A DNA stretch of 64,000 nucleotides, from assembly GCF_000739655.1 (NCBI RefSeq), contig NZ_BATR01000093.1, positions 1 to 64,000 of the forward strand. Direction: 5' to 3'. Below are positions 16,421 to 23,702 of this stretch, piece by piece. Position numbers and translations under genes: made by a program. This stretch comes from Verrucomicrobium sp. BvORR106. GTDB lineage: Bacteria; Verrucomicrobiota; Verrucomicrobiia; Verrucomicrobiales; Verrucomicrobiaceae. The number at the start of each line of letters is the position of its first letter. Position 1 is the stretch's first letter. The notes under the pieces were generated by a model that made no database searches, had not been told where the DNA came from, and was given only the letters and a program-made list of their open reading frames with translations.

Positions 16421-17577
16421 TGGCTGCAGAAACGCTTCCGCCTCACGTGGTCCGGACGGATCCGGGGCAATATGAGGCCACTCTTCCTGGCGGTGTCTTG
16501 CGCATGTCCATGCGGCAGGAGGAACTCCCTCTGCCGGAGATTTGTGACTTCGCCCTGAGGCACAATGCCCGTCGTCGATTCCTGTTTGTCAGCAGGGTGT
16601 TGGGGCGGCACATGCCCACCCGTCCTGGGGCCATGCAAGATGTTGCCAGACGCCTGGCAGACAAAATTTCCATCGATCCTGTGGATGGGCCTGTCTTGTT
16701 CGTGGGCATGGCTGAGACTGCCACCACCCTCGCGCAGGCTGTGTATGCCGCCTGGTGCGAGAGGGGCGGGAAGGGCCTCTACATTGAGAGCACGCGACGC
16801 CCCACGGGTGGGCCCATTGCATTTGAGTTCGTGGAAAGTCACTCTCATGCCATGGCGCATCTGGTGCACCTGCCGTCACCTGCGGAGGACCCGGAAGGCC
16901 TTTTCACCACCGCTCGCCGAGTGGTGGTAGTGGATGATGAGGCCACCACGGGACGGACCGCACTGGGATTAGTCGCAAGCTATGCTGCCTGGCGGGGCAT
17001 CGCGGCGGACTCCCTCCGGCGGGAGCTTGCCGTGCTGGCGCGATGGATGACGGATGCCCAGTCCACAGAGTCCGAGTTTGCGGCTTTTCACTCCTTGGTG
17101 GAAGGGCGATTTGAATTCATTGAGACAGGGACCTTTGCGGAAGCTCCTCCAGCCGTCCCCCACCCGGATCGGGCGGGCCTGGCGCGGCGAGGGACCCGCC
17201 ACGGCTTGTCTCACCCCCAGCATCTGCCGTGGCAGTTGGAGGTGACCCCGGGGCATCGCATCCTCGTGATCGGGACGGGCGAGTATGGCTATCAGCCTTT
17301 GCTGCTGGCGGCTGATCTGGAGGCCAAAGGAGCCATTGCCTGGGTGCAGGCCACCACCCGTTCTCCGGTGCTGCCTGGCGGTGCCATTGGTCATGTCAGG
17401 TCGTTTCCTGCTCTTTCGGGAGAGCGGCACACGGAGTTCCTCTACAATGTGCCGGAAGATCACGGTTATGACCGGGTTCTGCTGTGCTGTGAAGACGTTC
17501 TCCCGCCTCTTACGCACCCGATTCATCACATTTCCCGGCTGGAAGTCCTGCCACTTCCCGGCACATTGAGCTCATGA
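16417..17577 (+). CDS. Phosphoribosyltransferase with C-terminal TRSP domain
   Basis: 386 residues. The PRTase domain (about 20-225) has the PRPP-binding loop RRVVVVDDEATTGRTALG near residue 168, with the acidic pair and TTG of type I PRTases, and an upstream VLFVGMAETATTLAQAVY. The C-terminal part (about 275-386) starts GHRILVIGTGEYGYQPLLLA and contains the signature ATTRSPV that names the TRSP domain. The pairing of this PRTase (PRTase_2 type) with TRSP is characteristic of ter-linked biosynthetic clusters. The base or acceptor it transfers ribose phosphate to is unknown. It overlaps both neighbours by ATGA. Confidence 0.88.
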   Translation: MMAAETLPPHVVRTDPGQYEATLPGGVLRMSMRQEELPLPEICDFALRHNARRRFLFVSRVLGRHMPTRPGAMQDVARRLADKISIDPVDGPVLFVGMAETATTLAQAVYAAWCERGGKGLYIESTRRPTGGPIAFEFVESHSHAMAHLVHLPSPAEDPEGLFTTARRVVVVDDEATTGRTALGLVASYAAWRGIAADSLRRELAVLARWMTDAQSTESEFAAFHSLVEGRFEFIETGTFAEAPPAVPHPDRAGLARRGTRHGLSHPQHLPWQLEVTPGHRILVIGTGEYGYQPLLLAADLEAKGAIAWVQATTRSPVLPGGAIGHVRSFPALSGERHTEFLYNVPEDHGYDRVLLCCEDVLPPLTHPIHHISRLEVLPLPGTLSS

Positions 17578-18308
17578 GTCACCGTGACTGGATTGCGACA
17601 GACCTGGATGGCACCTTGTTCGCCCGCGCGTTCGCGGGGCCTGAGGCTGTGCCAGCCACGTGGAGGCAGACGGATGAAGGCCCGGTCGCATCGTCATGGA
17701 TGCCCCGCGCCACCTACGTGCTGATGCGGGCGCTGGCGAATCACTTCGATATCGTGGCTGTCACGGCCCGTGATCTGGATTCCTTCTCCCGAGTTGCCAT
17801 TGAAGGGATCCATTTCCGCGGAGCCATCTTGGCGAACGGAGCCATCATGGTAGGGCGGGATGGGGAACTCGACCCGGTCTGGAATGACCACATGTCAGGT
17901 GTGCTCTCCACTGCTGGAGAGGAGCTGGAAGCCGTGAGGCTGCAGATCGCAGACCTCTCACAAGGAGCAGCCCGCCCGCGTCTTGTCGCGAGCGGCACGC
18001 CTCTGCCTGCCTATCTGGTGGCCAAGGCTGATGAAGAGTGGTGGCAGACGGATGCCGGTGTTAATCTGCTCTCCACCCTGCAGGTCCGTCAGTGTCGCGC
18101 TGCCCTGCTGAAGAATGAGCTGCAAGTCCTGCCACCTGGGGTATCAAAACTGCTGGGACTTACAGCTTACCAGGACCGTTTCGCCGGTGGCATCCCGCCA
18201 CTCATGGGACTGGGAGACATGCCTGCAGATCTTGAGTTTATGAAAGCCTGTTCGTTTCTCGGCATTCCTGCGGGAAGCAAGCTGGAGCAATGCATTACGA
18301 TTCCTTGA
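17574..18308 (+). CDS. HAD-superfamily phosphatase
   Basis: 244 residues. Motif I is ATDLDGTLF near residues 8-15 (Asp nucleophile and general acid/base), AVTARDLDSF gives motif II (Thr), and GLGDMPADLEFM near 212 gives the acidic motif IV of the Cof/sucrose-phosphate-phosphatase type. Within the ter biosynthetic module it would remove a phosphate, perhaps from the nucleotide made by the two PRTases; that is an inference from context. The start overlaps the preceding stop (ATGA). Confidence 0.85.
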   Translation: MSHRDWIATDLDGTLFARAFAGPEAVPATWRQTDEGPVASSWMPRATYVLMRALANHFDIVAVTARDLDSFSRVAIEGIHFRGAILANGAIMVGRDGELDPVWNDHMSGVLSTAGEELEAVRLQIADLSQGAARPRLVASGTPLPAYLVAKADEEWWQTDAGVNLLSTLQVRQCRAALLKNELQVLPPGVSKLLGLTAYQDRFAGGIPPLMGLGDMPADLEFMKACSFLGIPAGSKLEQCITIP

Positions 18309-19420
18309 TGATAACGACCCTCGATCAACCTTCCCAAGCCAGTTTCTCCGGCAGCTACCAGCCGGAGGAGGTGACTTTTTTGCTCCGGAGGATTGAGGTG
18401 TCTGCCACCCCACTGGAGGAGCGGGAGCGCCTTATTCAGAGCGGACAGCGGCACTACAGTGAAATGATCGGTCCAGAAGACGCTCCCACACGGCAGAGGA
18501 TGCGCTTGTTCCGGGAGAGCCTGATCACCAACGGCACCCAACTGGCGCAGGATATCTGCGGCCTGGCGGCGGCCCTCGCGGAGAGTGCGTATGAGGGTGA
18601 GGTGGTCATTGCTTCCATTGCCCGGGCGGGCACACCCATCGGTACGCTACTCTGGCACCGCCTGCGCCAGACCCGGCCCGACCTGCGTGTCTCACACTAT
18701 TCGATCTCCATCATTCGTGACCGCGGCGTGGACTATGCGGCGCTGCGCACGATTCTGCAGAGTCACCCGGCCCAGAGCCTGCGCTTTGTTGATGGCTGGA
18801 CGGGGAAGGGGACCATTGCCACGGAGCTGCGGCAGTCCCTGGCAGGGAAGCCGGAGTTTGAGGAAATAGATGATGGCCTCTGGACTCCGCTCGATGTCTG
18901 TGGCGCGGCCTGCTATGCTCCCAATGCGCGGGATTATCTGATCCCTTCCACCCTGCTGGGGGGCACCGTTTCCGGGCTGGTCTCCCGTTCGGTCCTGCCT
19001 CGAGGAGAGGAGGGCGGCAGCGAGTGGCATGGCTGTGTGGAACTGCGCCATCTGCGGCGCTACGATCTGAGCCAGTGGTTTGTCCGCACGATGCTCGAGA
19101 AGATGGCCGCCCTGGATTCCGGCGACGCATCCCCCCCCAATGCCTCAGGCGGCCAGCCCCGCTATGTGGCTGCCCACGCTTTTCTCTCCGCCTTGCTGGA
19201 TGAACATGGTATGACCGATCGCAACCGCATCAAGCTCGGTATTGGCGAGACGGTGCGGGTGCTCTTGCGACGTCTTCCTCGCTTGGTTTTGCTTTCTCCA
19301 GACGCTCGTGAGACGGACGCCGTGCTCATCCGGCAGCTTGCCCAGCACCGGGGTGTGTCCCTGGAGGTGCGCCAGATGCCATTTGCCGCGGTCGCTTTAA
19401 TCGCGAATGTTGCTCAATAA
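18290..19420 (+). CDS. Phosphoribosyltransferase with PELOTA-like RNA-binding domain
   Basis: 376 residues from the ATG at 18290; an ATG at 18308 that overlaps the HAD stop (TGATG) is an alternative start and would remove six residues. The PRTase_1-type core shows VVIASIARAGTPIGTLLWHRL near 104 and, near 168, VDGWTGKGTIATEL, an unusual PRPP loop with GWTGKGT. The last 75 residues (RNRIKLGIGETVRVLLRRLPR, SPDARETDAVLIRQLAQHRGV) match the L7Ae/PELOTA-type fold reported fused to this PRTase in ter clusters. That points to action on, or regulation by, RNA; the substrate is unknown. Confidence 0.87.
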   Translation: MHYDSLMITTLDQPSQASFSGSYQPEEVTFLLRRIEVSATPLEERERLIQSGQRHYSEMIGPEDAPTRQRMRLFRESLITNGTQLAQDICGLAAALAESAYEGEVVIASIARAGTPIGTLLWHRLRQTRPDLRVSHYSISIIRDRGVDYAALRTILQSHPAQSLRFVDGWTGKGTIATELRQSLAGKPEFEEIDDGLWTPLDVCGAACYAPNARDYLIPSTLLGGTVSGLVSRSVLPRGEEGGSEWHGCVELRHLRRYDLSQWFVRTMLEKMAALDSGDASPPNASGGQPRYVAAHAFLSALLDEHGMTDRNRIKLGIGETVRVLLRRLPRLVLLSPDARETDAVLIRQLAQHRGVSLEVRQMPFAAVALIANVAQ

Positions 19421-19438
19421 CTGCTACTTTAGCCACAC

Positions 19439-20404
19439 ATGACTGCCCCCCTCAGCCTGGCTCCTTTGCTCTATGTACCTGCTTCCCGGCCTGGTCTCCA
19501 GGATATCTTGGGAGGGAGAAAAAACCTCGGCATCTGCTCCCTGGCCGTCTGCCTGGAGGATGCTGTCCGCCCGGACGATCGCTGCCGTGCTGCCACGGAC
19601 TTGTGCGAGGTGCTTCATCGCATCGAGTCCACTCCTCCGCGGGCTTTGCTGGTGCGCCCTGCCGATTCAGACATGCTTTCCCGGCTGCTGAACACTGCGC
19701 ATCTGGACCACATCACGGCCTTCGTGCTGCCCAAGGCCACGGCGGCCAGCATCTATCATTGGATCCAGATCCTGGATGGCCGATTTCCGCTCGTGCCTAT
19801 TCTGGAATCCCGGGAGACGCTTGATGCCGGTGGCCGGCGAGAGCTGGCCGCGGTCTGCGCGGAGCATCGCGAAAGCATCCTGCGCGTGCGCATTGGTGCG
19901 AATGACCTCTTTGCTCAACTGGGCGGACTTCGACGCCCGCGAGGCTTCACGGTTTATGAAACACCTCTGGGCCGGATCATTGATGAATTGATCGAGGTCT
20001 TCTGCGCGCACAATCTGCCTTTGTGCGGACCGGTGTTTGACCGCCTGGATGATTTGGAGACGCTGCGCCGTGAAGTGGAGCAGGACATTCATCGTGGCAT
20101 CTTCTGCAAGACGGCTCTCAATCCCACCCAGGTGGCTGCCATCTGGGCCGCATACCGTCCCTCCGAGGAAGAGCTGGACGAAGCCCGGCTCATCCTGCAT
20201 CCCGATTCGCCGGCGGTCTTCGGTCTTAACGGCTCCATGCACGAAACGGCCTGCCATGCCGAGTGGGCGAGACGTCTGGTCGTGCGGGATGTCCTGCACC
20301 GCGAAGCGGAGGAGCTGTTGGGCTCCCCCGTGATCCAGGCCTTACCCTCGAGCGGGAGTGATGAGGCTTGCTATCCAGTCCACAAAGCCAGCGCGGTTGC
20401 GTGA
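19439..20404 (+). CDS. CitE-like carbon-carbon bond lyase (TIM barrel)
   Basis: 321 residues. HpcH/HpaI/CitE superfamily: LYVPASRPG at the start, then VCLEDAVRPDD (Glu40-Asp41, metal/CoA region of CitE proteins), FVLPKATAAS, VPILESRETL (barrel Glu), IRVGAND-like RVRIGANDLFAQLGG and GIFCKTALNPTQV. CitE proteins cleave or form C-C bonds, often on CoA thioesters; the ter-associated branch is predicted to work on the metabolite built by the upstream PRTase and ATP-grasp enzymes. It is the last gene of the plus train, and its final 63 bases overlap the end of the AIM24 gene on the other strand. Confidence 0.87.
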   Translation: MTAPLSLAPLLYVPASRPGLQDILGGRKNLGICSLAVCLEDAVRPDDRCRAATDLCEVLHRIESTPPRALLVRPADSDMLSRLLNTAHLDHITAFVLPKATAASIYHWIQILDGRFPLVPILESRETLDAGGRRELAAVCAEHRESILRVRIGANDLFAQLGGLRRPRGFTVYETPLGRIIDELIEVFCAHNLPLCGPVFDRLDDLETLRREVEQDIHRGIFCKTALNPTQVAAIWAAYRPSEEELDEARLILHPDSPAVFGLNGSMHETACHAEWARRLVVRDVLHREAEELLGSPVIQALPSSGSDEACYPVHKASAVA

Positions 20405-21046
20405 GGCGATGATCACCTGACCGGTGCCGCTGAAGCGGTTCACGAGCCCTTCTCCACTGGTCATGGAGTTCATAATGTTGCTGAAGAAACCGCGTCCGGT
20501 TGTGGACGCGGTGATGTTGTACTGAAGGGTGGAATCCCATGCCACCACGTGGCTGTTGTCCACGATGGTTCCGGTGGTGGGATTGACGTCGATGGCAAAG
20601 AGCGCGCCAAAGCCTGAGATGGCCAGCTTGCCGCGGCCGGCGCTTTCCATGATGAACCAGCCCCCGGTGCCGCCGAACAGACCTTGAGAGATGCCCTGGG
20701 TGGTCGTCTTGATTTCCACGGTGCTTTCCGCTGCGAGGAAGGCACCATCGTTGAGCCGGTACTGTTTGGCACCGCAGTCGAGGATCATCACATCCCCAGG
20801 CATGTTGGGCGACAGCAGCACATCGCCGTCGCCGTTGGTGGCGACCACACTCTGCTGGAAGAAGGACTCGCCAGAGGCCAGTCGCCGTGCCAGGGCGCGC
20901 ATGATGCCGCCCCGGACTTCTCCCTTTAACTCCAGGGTGCCGTCCATGGTGACCATTGCGCCGCGTTCGGCATAGATGGATTCACCACGGGTCATGGAGA
21001 CATGCAGGAAGGGATCAACGTTACCGACGACTTGGAAAGTGGGCAT
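20342..21046 (-). CDS. AIM24-family (TIGR00266-like) protein
   Basis: 234 residues. The beta-rich AIM24/TIGR00266 fold is recognised from FLHVSMTRGESIYAERGAMVTMDG, GGIMRALARRLASGESFFQQ, LSPNMPGDVMILDCG, GLFGGTGGWFIMESAGRGKLAISGFGALF and the hydrophobic tail. Bacterial members are often found beside ter and other stress genes, but their activity is unknown. It ends the minus-strand ter train and converges with the CitE-like gene, sharing 63 bases at the 3' ends. Confidence 0.85.
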   Translation of the reverse strand: MPTFQVVGNVDPFLHVSMTRGESIYAERGAMVTMDGTLELKGEVRGGIMRALARRLASGESFFQQSVVATNGDGDVLLSPNMPGDVMILDCGAKQYRLNDGAFLAAESTVEIKTTTQGISQGLFGGTGGWFIMESAGRGKLAISGFGALFAIDVNPTTGTIVDNSHVVAWDSTLQYNITASTTGRGFFSNIMNSMTSGEGLVNRFSGTGQVIIASRNRAGFVDWIASLITPARG

Positions 21047-21096
21047 GGGATGGAGAAAGAAGAGTGACCTGTTGGATGCCGTCTGAGGCCCGGCGT

Positions 21097-22134
21097 TCAG
21101 CCTTCGCTGGCTTTGATCTTGAATTCACCACCGCCACCGGGGCGAAGGATGGCCCCGCAGCCGGGGCAGACGCTGGAGCCGTCTTTCTGCCGGGAAGATC
21201 CGCAGAAGACCGTGCCGCAATTCCCGCAGGAGCCGGCGGAAGAGTTGCCACAGTGGGCGCAAGGGGGGCAGCCGTCCACCTCTTGGGAATTGACCGCGGG
21301 AAGCCCTGTGCCACCCCGGGTGCTGAAGTCGCAAGTCTCCGCATCCATGATGTGGGATGCTGCGGGAACATAGACCCGGTAGTCAGGCTCCCAGCGGTAG
21401 CGCATGAGATAGGGCTGCTTGTTTTCACCGCAGAGGGCTGTAAGGAAGAGCTGGCGGGCGCGGCCATACTCCCCGCTGTAGGAGGGAATGTCGTCGTCCT
21501 CGATCTTCTCGACAGAGTCGGGCAGCTTGGCCAGCATGAGTTCGCGCTCGTCGCCATCGGCGACTCCACGGCTGGCGGTGGAAACGGTTTCACTGATCCA
21601 GACGAACAGTTTCGCCCAGCCCTGCTCGTCGGTCTGTTGCAGGTTCAGCACCACGTCCGTCATCTCCCGCAGTCCTGCGAAGTCGATGTCATCCCCGCAG
21701 CCCACCGCGTAGAGGTTCGCGATCTTAACCGTGCTGTTCATCTCCCGCAGGGCGGTGCGCCAGTCGTCGGTGGGCTGGCCGTCCGTGATGAGGATGACGA
21801 TGGGCCGGAAGTCCCCCTTGGTCAGGGTGCCGGGCTGCGAGCGCTTCACTTCCTGCAGGATGCGCTCCGAGAGAAGCAGGATGGCGCTGCCCAGGGAGGT
21901 GCCGGGTCTCACCAGCAGGCGGGGTGGTTGCACCTCATCCAGGCTCTGCAAGGGTGACTTCAGCTCAGCCCGACTGTCGAAGGTGATGAACGAAATCCAG
22001 GCGGTCTCAAGGGCATGCGGATTCTGGCGCAGCGCCTTGAGCATGCTGCTGATGCCGGTGCGCATGCCGCGGAGTCCGTTGCCTATCATGGACTCGGAGC
22101 AATCCAACAAAACGTAAACGGGAAGGCGGCGCAT
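21097..22134 (-). CDS. terY: vWA protein with C-terminal zinc ribbons (TerY type)
   Basis: 345 residues. A von Willebrand A domain (1-200) has a complete metal-ion-dependent adhesion site: LLDCSESM near 10-15, GTSLGSA and ITDGQPTDDW. The C-terminal part contains many cysteines arranged as CPPCAHCGN, CGNCGTVFCG and CPGCGA, matching the TerY C-terminal metal-binding domain. In ter systems TerY acts with a kinase and a PP2C phosphatase, and both follow in this gene train. Two shorter vWA paralogues without zinc ribbons lie upstream at 25750 and 26425. Cytoplasmic; likely a regulatory adaptor rather than an enzyme. Confidence 0.88.
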   Translation of the reverse strand: MRRLPVYVLLDCSESMIGNGLRGMRTGISSMLKALRQNPHALETAWISFITFDSRAELKSPLQSLDEVQPPRLLVRPGTSLGSAILLLSERILQEVKRSQPGTLTKGDFRPIVILITDGQPTDDWRTALREMNSTVKIANLYAVGCGDDIDFAGLREMTDVVLNLQQTDEQGWAKLFVWISETVSTASRGVADGDERELMLAKLPDSVEKIEDDDIPSYSGEYGRARQLFLTALCGENKQPYLMRYRWEPDYRVYVPAASHIMDAETCDFSTRGGTGLPAVNSQEVDGCPPCAHCGNSSAGSCGNCGTVFCGSSRQKDGSSVCPGCGAILRPGGGGEFKIKASEG

Positions 22135-22205
22135 GGGACAGAAAGGGGAGGTGGACTTTTGAAACCGGAGGATGGGGATCGATGAAATACAGTGCCGGAG
22201 GCCGG

Positions 22206-23702
22206 CTACACGTTGGCCATCTGGATGTGGACCAGGCGCCCCCCCTCTTCAGGGCTGAGGAGCAGCTTCTGGTCGTTCTTCAGCTCCACCCGGCTGCCGG
22301 GCAGGATGGCTTCGCCCGTGCCGACATCTTTGAGCCCGGGTAGGGTCTGGTTCACCAGCAGCCATTTGCCCCCGTGGAAGACAAAGTAGCCCACGGGCTT
22401 GCGCTGGGCCTCCGTCAGCCTGGCGCTGGGGAACACCAGTCGGGAGACATGCCAGGGATACAGGTATTGGTTGGAATAGACCATGAGCCGGTGGTTGTCC
22501 GGCAGGAACTTCCCGCCTCCGCGGGAGGAGTACAGGTTGAGCACCGGCAGCGGGCCGACAAAGGCGGTGCCGCAGAAGGGGCAGCGAGGCTTGGTGCTGT
22601 TGTCAAAGACGAACCATTTCTGGTCGCAGTTCGGGTTGGCGCAGGGTTGGGCGAGATCCACCGTCTTGACCAGCGCCGTCTCCATGTCCTGCACCGTGGG
22701 ACGCTGGTCCGGAGAGTGCAGGCCGGTAATGAAGGCCTTGTCGAAGACCTCTTTCAGATACGGTCCGCAGACGGTGTAGGGAATCTTCGCGGTGTCGGCA
22801 AAGGGGAGGAAGCCCGGCTTGACGGACGTGGGGTCACTCCGGTTCGAGGAATCAGTGGGATGCTCGATGAAGAGCGCCTTTTCCCCCATGCCGAGCTCCT
22901 CGTCCTTCTGAGGATCGGCATCGTGGATCTTCCGTCCCCGCAGCGGGTGCCGGTAGAGGAGGTACATGTAAACGAGCACAGCCAGGGCATGGCGGTCCGT
23001 CTCGATGCGGGGCAGGTGCTTTTTGGGATCTCCTACCGGCAACTTGAGGGTGGCCATCACCTCAGGGGCGATGAAGTCCGGGGTGCCCACCACATCAGGC
23101 GGATAGCGGCCGGGTACCACCAGAGTGTCGATGTCGATGATGCAGGCGTTCCCGCCCGCAGGATCCACCAGGACGTTCTTGTAAGAGAGGTCGGAGTGGG
23201 CCAGGCCCGCCATGTGCAGACGCCCCACGGAGCGCGCGATCTTGATGCAGGTGGTGAAGTAGCTGAGCCAGTTTCCTCGTTCCCTGGGGTCGAGGTGCTT
23301 CTGCTGGTGATTGGCGGAGGCGAACCATTTCCCCTCCTTCTCCTTTCCCTTGATGCTCAGGAAGTCGTCATTCTTCGACCCATACTGGAAGAAGAAGTGC
23401 GACTTGTAAGTGGGCATGACGATGCCGATGTGACCCTGATCCTCGATGATGTGGGTCGGCCAGCAGAAGAGGGGTTCCCAGTAGGCGCCGCCCTCTTGCT
23501 GGAAGATTCGTTCCCGGTACACGCCGACGATGTTCCGCAGGCGTTCCATGGAGTTGTAGTCGGGCTTCTTGCGGTACCAGCCCACGACCTGCTTCTTGTC
23601 CTTGGAGAAGTACACGTCCTTCATCCCGCCCGAGCCTGCCTGATTGGCGCTGTCGAACTCGAATTCCGTGCCGTCCGTGGCTTTCAGTTTGACGATGCTC
23701 AT
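22206..23702 (-). CDS. Serine/threonine-type protein kinase with zinc ribbon (TerY-P kinase)
   Basis: 498 residues. The kinase domain has a glycine-rich loop AGSGGMKDVYFS (22-33), a catalytic loop HSDLSYKNVL (His169, Asp171, Asn176), a metal motif DIDTL in place of DFG, and activation-segment GTPDFIAPEV, so the catalytic residues are all there. After the C-lobe comes a zinc ribbon, CANPNCDQ and CPFCGT near residues 345-375, and then about 120 residues of beta-rich sequence (FHGGKWLLVNQTLPGLKDV, IPG-like VELKNDQKLLLS) that resemble an FHA-like or small beta domain. Its start overlaps the PP2C stop by four bases. It fits the kinase of the TerY-phosphorylation triad. Confidence 0.86.
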   Translation of the reverse strand: MSIVKLKATDGTEFEFDSANQAGSGGMKDVYFSKDKKQVVGWYRKKPDYNSMERLRNIVGVYRERIFQQEGGAYWEPLFCWPTHIIEDQGHIGIVMPTYKSHFFFQYGSKNDDFLSIKGKEKEGKWFASANHQQKHLDPRERGNWLSYFTTCIKIARSVGRLHMAGLAHSDLSYKNVLVDPAGGNACIIDIDTLVVPGRYPPDVVGTPDFIAPEVMATLKLPVGDPKKHLPRIETDRHALAVLVYMYLLYRHPLRGRKIHDADPQKDEELGMGEKALFIEHPTDSSNRSDPTSVKPGFLPFADTAKIPYTVCGPYLKEVFDKAFITGLHSPDQRPTVQDMETALVKTVDLAQPCANPNCDQKWFVFDNSTKPRCPFCGTAFVGPLPVLNLYSSRGGGKFLPDNHRLMVYSNQYLYPWHVSRLVFPSARLTEAQRKPVGYFVFHGGKWLLVNQTLPGLKDVGTGEAILPGSRVELKNDQKLLLSPEEGGRLVHIQMANV

